A DNA stretch of 33,543 nt from JBDSKH01 sp035556655 (GTDB lineage Bacteria; Actinomycetota; Actinomycetes; Actinomycetales; Microbacteriaceae): positions 1 to 33,543 of the forward strand of contig DATMFW010000002.1 in assembly GCA_035556655.1 (NCBI GenBank), given 5' to 3'. Both the position numbers and the translations under genes were made by a program. Positions 8,753-14,782 of the stretch are shown piece after piece (position 1 is the first letter of the stretch; each line of letters begins with the position of its first letter). Below the pieces are notes generated by a model. That model was not told the origin of the DNA. It ran no database searches and saw only the letters and a list, made by a program, of their open reading frames with translations.

Positions 8753-8774
8753 CATGTAAAGAATGGTTGACATG
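8753..8774. promoter_or_regulatory. Inverted repeat, probable operator at start of XRE operon
   Basis: CATGTAAA (8753-8760) and TTGACATG (8767-8774) form an inverted repeat with one mismatch and a 6-nt spacer. It lies between the predicted transcription start and the ribosome binding site of the membrane-protein gene. It contains AAGAATnnTTGAC (8759-8771), found again at 8805-8817, the layout expected of a repressor such as the operon's own XRE protein. Confidence 0.6.
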
Positions 8775-8777
8775 AGC

Positions 8778-8806
8778 AAGGTAAAGCATCCCGGACATCG
8801 TGTCAA
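8778..8806 (-). promoter_or_regulatory. Promoter of the membrane protein-XRE-oxidoreductase operon
   Basis: On the minus strand a perfect -35 TTGACA (8806-8801) is followed after 17 bp by TACCTT (8783-8778), matching the actinobacterial TAnnnT -10. The transcription start would fall near 8771, inside the palindrome at 8753-8774. The -35 box overlaps the second repeat at 8802-8817. Confidence 0.7.
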
Positions 8807-8817
8807 GAATCTTTGAC
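8802..8817. promoter_or_regulatory. Second operator-like repeat overlapping the -35 box
   Basis: GTCAAGAATCTTTGAC is an imperfect palindrome (GTCAA...TTGAC ends) and shares AAGAATnnTTGAC with the downstream site 46 bp away. Its left end overlaps TTGACA of the -35 box on the minus strand, so a bound protein would block RNA polymerase. Confidence 0.55.
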
Positions 8818-8829
8818 TCGCCAGCGCGA

Positions 8830-8852
8830 GCGGGCGCGGGGAAGGCGCCCGC
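8830..8852 (-). terminator. GC-rich hairpin after the winged-helix gene
   Basis: GCGGGCGC (8830-8837) and GCGCCCGC (8845-8852) make a perfect 8-bp stem with a 7-nt loop, beginning 10 bp past the winged-helix stop codon and just before the next promoter. There is no T-run, so it may be a U-less terminator or simply a stabilising 3' hairpin. Confidence 0.45.
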
Positions 8853-8861
8853 GGGGAGGGC

Positions 8862-9572
8862 CTAGAACAGGTCGGGCGACGGAGTCGACGCCCAGCGGAT
8901 CGCGACGTCGGCGTGCCGGTCGAACCGGTACCCGGCTCCGCGCACCGTGCGCACGATGTCCTCGTACGCGCCGAGCTTCGCGCGCAGCCGCCGGACGTGC
9001 ACGTCGATCGTGCGCTCGTTCGGGATGTCGTCGCCCGCGCCATCGGCCCAGAGCGTCGCGATGATCTCGGCCCGGTCGATCGTGCGGCCCTCGCGGAGCA
9101 CCAGGAACTGCAGCAGCTCGAACTCCTTGTAGGTGAGCGGCGCGACCTCGCCGTCCAGCTGGACGCGCTTGCGCGAGATGTCGATCACGACCCCGCCCCG
9201 CGGCTCGGCCGCCGGCTCGGCGGGAGCCGCCTGCCGGTGCTTCGCCAGCGCGGCAGGGTCCTGCAGCGCGAGACGCACGACGTCGACGTCGCGGCCCCCG
9301 GCCCCGACCGGCGCCAGGGCGACGGCCGCGTAGCTCTCGGCACCCGGCACGAGTTCGGCGGCCAGCCGCTTCAGGGCGGTGACGATCTCGCTCAGGTCGG
9401 TGCCGGCATCCAGAGCCTTCTGCTCGTCGATGCCGACATAGAGCGCGAAGCCGCGCGCCTCGGTGCCTTCCGGTACCGCGCGCAGACGCGAGGGGGTGGA
9501 TGCGGGGGCCGGCGCGGGCGCGATCGCGGGCTCGGTGGCGGGACGGTAGCTGTCGATGGTTGCCAGAGACAT
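8862..9572 (-). CDS. Winged-helix (OmpR-type) transcriptional regulator without receiver domain
   Basis: 236 residues from the chosen ATG. The C-terminal part (about 128-218) is an OmpR/PhoB winged helix: TYKEFELLQFLV, recognition helix in NERTIDVHVRRLRAKLG (about 185-201) and the wing VRTVRGAGYRF. The N-terminal 110 residues are not a phospho-receiver: the Asp-Asp/Asp/Lys pattern is missing, and an alpha/beta segment containing LYVGIDEQKALD and a Pro/Ala-rich linker are seen instead. A GTG sixteen codons upstream (9620) is in frame, but ATG at 9572 has AAGGA nine bases before it. The input may be a ligand or protein sensed by the unrecognised N-domain. A Cys-rich small ORF lies upstream on the same strand. 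Confidence 0.85.
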   Translation of the reverse strand: MSLATIDSYRPATEPAIAPAPAPASTPSRLRAVPEGTEARGFALYVGIDEQKALDAGTDLSEIVTALKRLAAELVPGAESYAAVALAPVGAGGRDVDVVRLALQDPAALAKHRQAAPAEPAAEPRGGVVIDISRKRVQLDGEVAPLTYKEFELLQFLVLREGRTIDRAEIIATLWADGAGDDIPNERTIDVHVRRLRAKLGAYEDIVRTVRGAGYRFDRHADVAIRWASTPSPDLF

Positions 9573-9689
9573 GGTGTCGAATCCTTGTGCTGGTGCGAGG
9601 GGTGCGCCGGTATCGGTCACAGCGTTCCGCCTCGCGGGAGTGTGTCGAGATGGGGGAGTACGCGGACGTCGCCGGTGGCGAGCCGCGGG

Positions 9690-9708
9690 GAGTCCGTCAG
9701 AAGGACTC
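9690..9708 (-). promoter_or_regulatory. Short hairpin between Cys-rich small ORF and regulator gene
   Basis: GGACTC (9703-9708) and GAGTCC (9690-9695) are complementary with a 7-nt loop. It lies 14 bp after the stop of the small ORF at 9723-9824 on the same strand. It could be part of an attenuator, but the stem is short and no U-run follows. Confidence 0.3.
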
Positions 9709-9722
9709 GGACGATGGGCCGA

Positions 9723-9824
9723 TCAGGCACACATTCGACAACACATGACCGCACGCACCGGCATCATCATGCCGGCAGTCCCACGGGCCTCGGAGGAGGT
9801 CAGGGTGTGCACGTTCACGGTCAT
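9723..9824 (-). CDS. Putative leaderless Cys-rich leader peptide (33 aa)
   Basis: A 33-residue open frame on the minus strand, too short for usual gene finders, ending VMCCRMCA before TGA: three of its last six residues are cysteine and none occurs earlier. Its ATG is 7 nt from a -10-like CAAACT, with TTGACT 18 bp further up, so it would be read as a leaderless mRNA. In mycobacteria, leaderless upstream ORFs with Cys runs near the end act as cysteine-responsive attenuators (established for that group). Here the next gene on the strand is the winged-helix regulator 150 bp downstream. Translation is not proven; the evidence is promoter position, Cys clustering and lack of any other gene in this gap. 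Confidence 0.5.
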   Translation of the reverse strand: MTVNVHTLTSSEARGTAGMMMPVRAVMCCRMCA

Positions 9825-9846
9825 GCGTGCAAGTTTGTTGCACGCA
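9824..9846. promoter_or_regulatory. Perfect 9-bp palindrome over promoter and start codon, probable operator
   Basis: TGCGTGCAA (9824-9832) and TTGCACGCA (9838-9846) are exactly complementary around the 5-nt spacer GTTTG. It covers the minus-strand -10 (CAAACT, 9837-9832) and the first base of the Cys-rich ORF start codon, so protein bound here would shut the promoter. Confidence 0.6.
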
Positions 9847-9861
9847 CGCAATAAAAGTCAA
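9832..9861 (-). promoter_or_regulatory. Promoter for the Cys-rich small ORF and winged-helix gene
   Basis: Minus-strand TTGACT (9861-9856), 18-bp spacer, CAAACT (9837-9832), then 7 nt to ATG at 9824. The -10 differs from TAnnnT only in its first base. This is the only convincing promoter in the 365-bp gap upstream of the regulator. Confidence 0.55.
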
Positions 9862-9864
9862 ACC

Positions 9865-9894
9865 CCGGTGGTCGAGTAGCCGCGAAGCGGCGAC
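9865..9894. repeat. REP-like repeat, copy 1 (truncated)
   Basis: CCGGTGGTCGAGTAGCCGCG plus AAGCGGCG: 28 bp identical to 9898-9925, so the two copies have a 33-bp period. The core CCGC GAA GCGG forms a short hairpin. This copy lacks the TATCGAGA right end seen in copy 2. Confidence 0.8.
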
Positions 9895-9897
9895 CCT

Positions 9898-9935
9898 CCG
9901 GTGGTCGAGTAGCCGCGAAGCGGCGTATCGAGACC
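9898..9935. repeat. REP-like repeat, copy 2 (complete), 3' of upp
   Basis: Complete palindromic unit: TCGAGTAGCCGC, GAA, GCGGCGTATCGA, arms matching at 9 of 12 positions. It begins 3 bp after the upp stop (minus strand) and could serve as its 3' hairpin. Related units are at 17183-17215 and, inverted and shortened, at 29619-29647. Confidence 0.8.
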
Positions 9936-9937
9936 CC

Positions 9938-10570
9938 CTACACCGTCCCGTACAGCCGGTCCCCCGCATCGCCGAGGCCCGGCACGATGTACCCGACCTC
10001 GTTGAGCTTGTCATCCAGCGACCCCAGCACGATGGTGACCTCGCGTCCCTCGGTCGCCTTCTTCACGGCCTCCAGCCCCTCCGGGGCGCCGATCAGGCAC
10101 ACCGCCGTGACATCGACCGCGCCGCGGGCGAACAGGTACTCGATCGCCGCGATGAGCGACCCGCCGGTGGCGAGCATCGGATCCAGAACGAAGCACTGCC
10201 GGTTCGCGAGGTCGTCGGGCAGGCGCTCGGCGTAGATGTCGGGCTGCAGGGTCTCCTCGTTGCGGACCATGCCCAGGAAGCCGACCTCGGCCGTCGGCAC
10301 CAGCTTGACCATGCCCTCGAGCATGCCGAGCCCCGCCCGCAGGATGGGCACGACCAGCGGCCGCGGCTCGGCGAGCGCCAGGCCGTCCGCCGGGGCGACC
10401 GGGGTCTGCACCGTCACCGGCGTGGTGCGCACGTTGCGCGTGGCCTCGTAGGCGAGCAGGGTCACCAGCTCTTCGGCGAGCGCACGGAACGTCGGCGACG
10501 GGGTGTTCCGGTCGCGCAGCACGGTGAGCTTGTGGGTGATCAGGGGGTGGTCGGCCACGTGCACTCGCAT
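9938..10570 (-). CDS. upp: Uracil phosphoribosyltransferase
   Basis: Pyrimidine salvage enzyme converting uracil and PRPP to UMP and pyrophosphate; cytosolic, GTP-activated in many bacteria. The 210-residue length is standard. The PRPP-binding loop DPMLATGGS is at 130-138, and the family segments VPILRAGLGML (74-84) and the C-terminal PGLGDAGDRLYGT are present. The start ATG at 10570 lies 12 bp from the divergent tadA start. TAGCAT 7 nt upstream makes this a leaderless-type promoter. Tandem REP-like repeats follow the stop. Confidence 0.97.
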   Translation of the reverse strand: MRVHVADHPLITHKLTVLRDRNTPSPTFRALAEELVTLLAYEATRNVRTTPVTVQTPVAPADGLALAEPRPLVVPILRAGLGMLEGMVKLVPTAEVGFLGMVRNEETLQPDIYAERLPDDLANRQCFVLDPMLATGGSLIAAIEYLFARGAVDVTAVCLIGAPEGLEAVKKATEGREVTIVLGSLDDKLNEVGYIVPGLGDAGDRLYGTV

Positions 10571-10583
10571 ACGCTCGATGCTA
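10570..10583. promoter_or_regulatory. Interlocked divergent leaderless promoters of upp and tadA
   Basis: Plus strand: TACGCT (10570-10575), 7 nt, tadA ATG (10583). Minus strand: TAGCAT (10583-10578), 7 nt, upp ATG (10570). Each -10 hexamer begins on the first base of the other gene's start codon. No classical -35 is visible on either side. Confidence 0.65.
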
Positions 10584-11038
10584 TGCCCGCGGACGAACTG
10601 CACGCGATGCGCGCCGCCCTCGCCGAAGCCGAACTCGCGCTCGCCTCCGGCGATGTCCCGGTGGGCGCGCTGCTGCTCGACGCGGACGGTGCGGTGCTCT
10701 CGCACGCGCACAACGAGCGCGAAGACAGCGGCGATCCGACGGCGCACGCCGAGGTGCTCGCGATCCGGCGCGCGGCGCAGGCGCAGGGCACCTGGCATCT
10801 GGACGACACCACCCTGGTGGTGACCCTCGAACCCTGCGTGATGTGTGCAGGCGCCATCCTGCAGGCGCGCATCCCCCGCGTCGTGTTCGGAGCCTGGGAC
10901 GAGAAGGCGGGAGCCGCGGGCAGCGTCCACGACCTGCTGCGCGACCGCCGCCTCCCGCACCGCGTCGAGGTCGTCACGGGCGTGCTCGCCGAGGAGTCGG
11001 CGAACCTGCTGCGCCGGTTCTTCGACGCGCGACGCTAG
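10583..11038 (+). CDS. tadA: tRNA-specific adenosine deaminase
   Basis: Converts adenosine 34 of tRNA-Arg(ACG) to inosine in the anticodon. 151 residues, standard. The zinc deaminase motifs are complete: HAE at 55-57 (zinc His and proton-shuttling Glu) and PCVMC at 84-88 (two zinc Cys). NEREDSGDPTAHAE and the C-terminal FFDARR are typical of TadA rather than of guanine or cytosine deaminases. The start ATG is leaderless-type. The stop TAG shares its CTAG palindrome with the stop of the convergent LCP gene, so the two genes overlap by 4 bp. Confidence 0.95.
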   Translation: MPADELHAMRAALAEAELALASGDVPVGALLLDADGAVLSHAHNEREDSGDPTAHAEVLAIRRAAQAQGTWHLDDTTLVVTLEPCVMCAGAILQARIPRVVFGAWDEKAGAAGSVHDLLRDRRLPHRVEVVTGVLAEESANLLRRFFDARR

Positions 11039-12213
11039 AAGGTGTTGCCGTTCGTGCAGGTCTTCTCGGTCGCCTGCTGACCACTGATCGTGCTCGGCAG
11101 TTTCACGACGTCGGGAGCCTCGGGCGCGATGGTCGGCGGAGCGCTGCCGGTCGGCGTGGGCTCCGGCTCATCGACGTGGTCTCCCGCGACCGCACCGCCG
11201 CCCGGCTGGCCGGTGACGACGATCTGGGCGTCGGCCTTGATCGCATCCATCAGGACCTTGGCGTCCCCCGGCCGCGGCAGCACGCCGTTCTGGCCGTTGA
11301 ACGTGCCCGACCCGCTCGGGTAGGTCACGAACGCGATGTTCTTCAGCGGGATGTCCTTCACCGCGAACGCCATCGACGCCATCGTGTCCAGCGAGCTGAG
11401 CGAGCTGCTCAGTGTCATGTTGGTCGCGGCGGCCTTCGCGATCGCATAGACCGTCAGCGGGTTGGTGAGGGTGCCCTCCGACTTGATCTTGCGCATCAGC
11501 GCCGAGAGGAACAGCTGCTGGTTGCTGATGCGGCCCGTGTCACTGCCGTCGCCGACGCCGTGCCGGCTGCGCAGGAACTGCAGAGCCGTCCAGCCGCCGA
11601 TGGTGTGCTCGCCGACCTCCATGTCGAGGTGGATCTGCAGGTCGTGGATCGGCTCGGCGACACACACCTTGACGCCGCCCACCGCATCCGACATGGCGAT
11701 GACGCCGTCGAACTCGATCTGCGCCGCGTAGCCGATGTTCTGGCCCGTCAGCGCCTCGACGGTCGAGACCGCGCAGGCCAGGCCGCCGTTGTACAGGGCC
11801 TCGTTGATCTTGCGGGTGCCGGGACTGGACTTGCAGCCGCTGATCGGCACGAACATGTCGCGCGGGAAGCTGACCGCGATCGCCGAGTGCGACACCGGCG
11901 AGATGTGCAGCAGGATCGTCACGTCGTTGAGGTTCTCGCCGCGCTCGCCGTAACTGGCGTTGCCGCCACCGCTGTCGCTGCCGACGAGGAGGATGTTCAC
12001 CGGGCCGTCGATCGCCCCCACCGACGGCGGGGCCTCGCCCTCGCTCTCGATGACGACCCCCTCGCCGAAGTCCTGCGAGAGCTGCCAGGCGGCGATCGCC
12101 GCGACCGACCCCGTACTGGCCAGCGCGACGCCGAGCACCGAGGCGATCACACCGAGGATCGGCTTGGCGGCGCCGCGGCGCGGGAGGCGGCCGTGCCGCG
12201 CGGGAATGTCCAC
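11035..12213 (-). CDS. LCP (LytR-CpsA-Psr) family cell-wall glycopolymer ligase
   Basis: Membrane-anchored enzyme that transfers wall glycopolymers from lipid carrier to peptidoglycan. 392 residues: basic cytoplasmic N-terminus, one membrane helix at about 18-43, then an extracellular LCP domain with NILLVGSD (73-80), NDVTILLHI (96-104) and the Arg/Asp motif SFPRDMF (115-121), and a Pro/Thr-rich C-terminal tail ending with a Cys-containing TCTNGNTF. Start GTG at 12213 is 8 nt from TAAAGT, a leaderless-type -10. The gene is transcribed alone. Confidence 0.92.
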   Translation of the reverse strand: MDIPARHGRLPRRGAAKPILGVIASVLGVALASTGSVAAIAAWQLSQDFGEGVVIESEGEAPPSVGAIDGPVNILLVGSDSGGGNASYGERGENLNDVTILLHISPVSHSAIAVSFPRDMFVPISGCKSSPGTRKINEALYNGGLACAVSTVEALTGQNIGYAAQIEFDGVIAMSDAVGGVKVCVAEPIHDLQIHLDMEVGEHTIGGWTALQFLRSRHGVGDGSDTGRISNQQLFLSALMRKIKSEGTLTNPLTVYAIAKAAATNMTLSSSLSSLDTMASMAFAVKDIPLKNIAFVTYPSGSGTFNGQNGVLPRPGDAKVLMDAIKADAQIVVTGQPGGGAVAGDHVDEPEPTPTGSAPPTIAPEAPDVVKLPSTISGQQATEKTCTNGNTF

Positions 12214-12221
12214 GAGCGGGA

Positions 12222-12227
12222 ACTTTA
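12222..12227 (-). promoter_or_regulatory. -10 box (TAAAGT) of the LCP gene, leaderless type
   Basis: TAAAGT on the minus strand is followed after 8 nt by the GTG start at 12213, leaving no room for a ribosome binding site. No clear -35 box is visible. Confidence 0.5.
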
Positions 12228-12280
12228 TCGGCGGCGTCTGAGCGCTTGCTGGAGGGCGCGCGGGCGATCCCGAGCCCGGA

Positions 12281-13243
12281 TCAGTCGGCTCCGCGGATGA
12301 CGATGGCGTCGGTGCTCGGCGCTCCCGACCGGTTCGGCAGGTAGATGTCGGGCTCGATGTAGATCACGCGGGCGAGCGGGACCGCCTCGCGGATCTCTTT
12401 CTCGACCTCGTTGATCGCGCGGGCGATGTCGGCGGCCTTCGTCGCCTTCGCCACCGCGACCTTCGCCGCCACCAGCAGCTCGTCGGGCCCCAGGTACAGC
12501 GTCTTCATGTGGATGAGCGCCTCGACCCGCTCGCTGGCGTTGAACGCGTCGCGGATCTTCTCCACATCGGCCCGGCTCGCGCCCTCGCCCACCAGCAGGC
12601 TCTTGGTCTCGATGCCGAGCACGACGGCGACCGCCACGAGCAGCACGCCGATCGCGATGGTGCCGATGGCATCCCAGATCACGTCGCCGGTCAGCAGCGA
12701 CAGCCCGACGCCCGCGAACGCGAACACCAGACCGGTGAGAGCGGCCACGTCTTCCAGCAGGATGACCGGCAGTTCGGGCTGCTTGGCGCGGCGGATGAAC
12801 GCGACCCAGCTCTGACCGCCGCGGGTCTTGTTCGACTCCTTCACCGCCGTGCGCAGCGAGAAGCTCTCGAGCACGATGGCGACCGCGAGCACGATCAGCG
12901 GGATCCACGGCAGGGTCAGCTCTTCGTGCGCCTCGAGCTTGTGGATGCCCTCATATAGCGAGAACATCCCGCCGACCGAGAACAGGATGATCGACACCAC
13001 GAAGGCGAAGACGTAGCGCTCGCGGCCGTACCCGAACGGGTGCGCCTCGTCCGCCGCCTTCTTCGAGCGCCGGCTTCCCACCAGCAGCAGGATCTGGTTG
13101 CCGGAGTCGGCCAGCGAGTGCACACCCTCGGCGAGCATCGACGCCGACCCCGAGATGGCCGCCGCGACGAACTTCGTGATCGCGATGCCGGTGTTCGCCA
13201 GCAGCGCCGCGATCACCGCCTTCGTGCCGCCCTCGGTGCTCAT
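12281..13243 (-). CDS. Cation diffusion facilitator (zinc/divalent metal efflux)
   Basis: Inner-membrane antiporter exporting Zn2+ or similar metals in exchange for protons. 320 residues from ATG 13243 (longer in-frame upstream sequence runs into the divergent proC gene and is rejected). Helix 2 carries the metal site EGVHSLADSGNQ with His42 and Asp46; helix 5 has EDVAAL in place of the more common HxxxD, which may alter metal preference. A His-containing cytoplasmic loop with DEAHPFGYGRERY and a C-terminal regulatory domain from about 230 follow. It is divergent from proC with a 23-bp gap holding overlapping promoters. Confidence 0.9.
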   Translation of the reverse strand: MSTEGGTKAVIAALLANTGIAITKFVAAAISGSASMLAEGVHSLADSGNQILLLVGSRRSKKAADEAHPFGYGRERYVFAFVVSIILFSVGGMFSLYEGIHKLEAHEELTLPWIPLIVLAVAIVLESFSLRTAVKESNKTRGGQSWVAFIRRAKQPELPVILLEDVAALTGLVFAFAGVGLSLLTGDVIWDAIGTIAIGVLLVAVAVVLGIETKSLLVGEGASRADVEKIRDAFNASERVEALIHMKTLYLGPDELLVAAKVAVAKATKAADIARAINEVEKEIREAVPLARVIYIEPDIYLPNRSGAPSTDAIVIRGAD

Positions 13244-13250
13244 GGCTTCA

Positions 13251-13260
13251 AAACTACACT
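13251..13260. promoter_or_regulatory. Overlapping leaderless promoters of CDF gene and proC
   Basis: Plus strand: TACACT (13255-13260), 6 nt, GTG of proC at 13267. Minus strand: TAGTTT (13256-13251), 7 nt, ATG of the transporter at 13243. The two hexamers share bases 13255-13256. Confidence 0.6.
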
Positions 13261-13266
13261 CGCAGC

Positions 13267-14100
13267 GTGAGCACACGATTCCCGCGCATCGCCATCATCG
13301 GAGCCGGCTCGATGGGCGGTGCCATCCTGTCCGGGCTGCTGCAGAGCGGTGCCTCGACCGACGGCATCACCGTCACCAACCGGTCGGAGGAGAAGGCGGC
13401 GGCGCTGCGCTCGGTCGGCGTCACCTCGCTCTCGCACGAGACGACGCCGGATGCCAACCGAGCCGCCGTGCGCGGCGCGCGCCTCGTGCTCATCGGCGTG
13501 AAACCCGCCATGGTGCCCGATCTGCTGCGCGAGATCGGCGACGCGCTCGAGCCCGATGCCCTCGTGGTGTCGGTGGCGGCCGGCGTCACGCTCGGAACGA
13601 TGGAGGACCTGGTCGCCCAGACCGTGTTCCGCTCGATGCCGAACACCCCCTCGATCGTGCGACGCGGGGTCACCGGCCTCGCCGCCGGGGCCCGCGCGAC
13701 CGGCGCCGACACGGCGCTCGTGCGCGCGCTGTTCGAGACCGTCGGGGCGGTGGTCGAGGTGCCCGAGGAGAAGATCAACGCGCTGTCGACGATCTCGGGG
13801 TCGGGACCGGCCTACGTGTTCTTCCTCATCGAGCGGCTCACCGAGGCGGCACGGCACCTCGGATTCGACGAGGCGCAGGCGAGGCTGATGGTCGAGCAGA
13901 CCTTCCTCGGGGCATCGGAGTTGCTGGCCGCCTCCGACGTCGGCCCGGAAGAGCTGCGCCGGCGGGTCACCTCGCCGAAGGGCACCACCGAGCGCGCGAT
14001 CGCCGTGATGGCCGACGCGGACCTGACGGCGATGTTCGATGCGGCCGCCGCATCCGCGATCGCCCGCGCGGAGGAGATGGCGCGCGAGTCCGCCGGTTGA
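13267..14100 (+). CDS. proC: Pyrroline-5-carboxylate reductase
   Basis: Last step of proline synthesis: NAD(P)H-dependent reduction of pyrroline-5-carboxylate. 277 residues, normal length. The Rossmann loop GAGSMGGA is at 12-19 and the P5CR dimerisation signature around SGSGPAYVFFLIE starts near 177, followed by TSPKGTTE. GTG start with TACACT 6 nt upstream is leaderless-type. In many actinobacteria proC is followed directly by the BldC-like regulator and bS22; here the Trk genes and an ArsR gene intervene. Confidence 0.97.
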   Translation: MSTRFPRIAIIGAGSMGGAILSGLLQSGASTDGITVTNRSEEKAAALRSVGVTSLSHETTPDANRAAVRGARLVLIGVKPAMVPDLLREIGDALEPDALVVSVAAGVTLGTMEDLVAQTVFRSMPNTPSIVRRGVTGLAAGARATGADTALVRALFETVGAVVEVPEEKINALSTISGSGPAYVFFLIERLTEAARHLGFDEAQARLMVEQTFLGASELLAASDVGPEELRRRVTSPKGTTERAIAVMADADLTAMFDAAAASAIARAEEMARESAG

Positions 14101-14110
14101 GCAGCGCTCG

Positions 14111-14782
14111 TCAGCCGCCGAGAGCGGCAAACCGGTCGAGGTCGGACGTGTTGCCCGACGCGATGATCAGGTCGTGGTTCGAGATCACCGTGTCGGGGGT
14201 GGCGTAGGTGAACTCCTTGCCGGGGCTCTTCACCCCGACGACCGTGATGCCGTACTTCTTGCGCACGTGCGATTCGGCCAGCGTCATGCCGCGGATCGGC
14301 TTCGGCGGGTACATCTTCACGATCGCGAAGTCGTCGTCGAACTCGATGAAGTCGATCATGCGGCCCGACACCAGGTGCGCGACGCGCTCGCCGGCCTCGG
14401 CCTCGGGGTAGATGACGTGGTTGGCGCCGATGCGCGACAGGATCTTGCCGTGCGACTGGCTGATCGCCTTCGCCCAGATCTGCGGGATCTTGAGATCGAC
14501 CAGGTTCGCCGTGATGAGCACCGACGCCTCGACCGAGGAGCCGACGGCGACGACGGCGATCGAGAAGTCCTGGGCACCGATCTGGCGCAGCGCATCGATC
14601 GAGCGGGCGTCGGTCTGCACGGCGTGGGTGACCCGCTCCGACCACTTCTGCACGAGCGTCTGGTCTTCGTCGACGGCCAGCACGTCGCGGTCGAGGCGGG
14701 CCAGCTGCCCCGCGGTGGCGGCACCGAAGCGCCCCAGCCCGATCACGAGCACCGGGGCGTCATGAGCGATCTTGTCAACCAA
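14111..14782 (-). CDS. Trk/Ktr potassium uptake regulatory subunit TrkA
   Basis: Cytoplasmic RCK subunit gating the potassium channel-like partner TrkH. 223 residues: RCK-N Rossmann domain with GLGRFG at 15-20 and acidic VDED after the second strand, and an RCK-C domain from about 140. The start is TTG at 14782 with AAAGG seven bases upstream. It overlaps the trkH stop by 8 bp (TTGGTTGA), so synthesis is coupled to the membrane subunit. Convergent with proC, whose stop is 10 bp away. Confidence 0.92.
   Translation of the reverse strand: MVDKIAHDAPVLVIGLGRFGAATAGQLARLDRDVLAVDEDQTLVQKWSERVTHAVQTDARSIDALRQIGAQDFSIAVVAVGSSVEASVLITANLVDLKIPQIWAKAISQSHGKILSRIGANHVIYPEAEAGERVAHLVSGRMIDFIEFDDDFAIVKMYPPKPIRGMTLAESHVRKKYGITVVGVKSPGKEFTYATPDTVISNHDLIIASGNTSDLDRFAALGG

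Noticed and set aside
9573..9620. Longer N-terminus of the winged-helix regulator from GTG 9620
   Set aside because: Possible but less supported: ATG 9572 has AAGGA nine bases upstream, while no purine-rich site precedes 9620 closely.
9865..9935. Two repeats with regular spacing as a minimal CRISPR
   Set aside because: Only two copies, a 5-bp gap instead of spacers, and the same palindrome occurs elsewhere singly; no cas genes.
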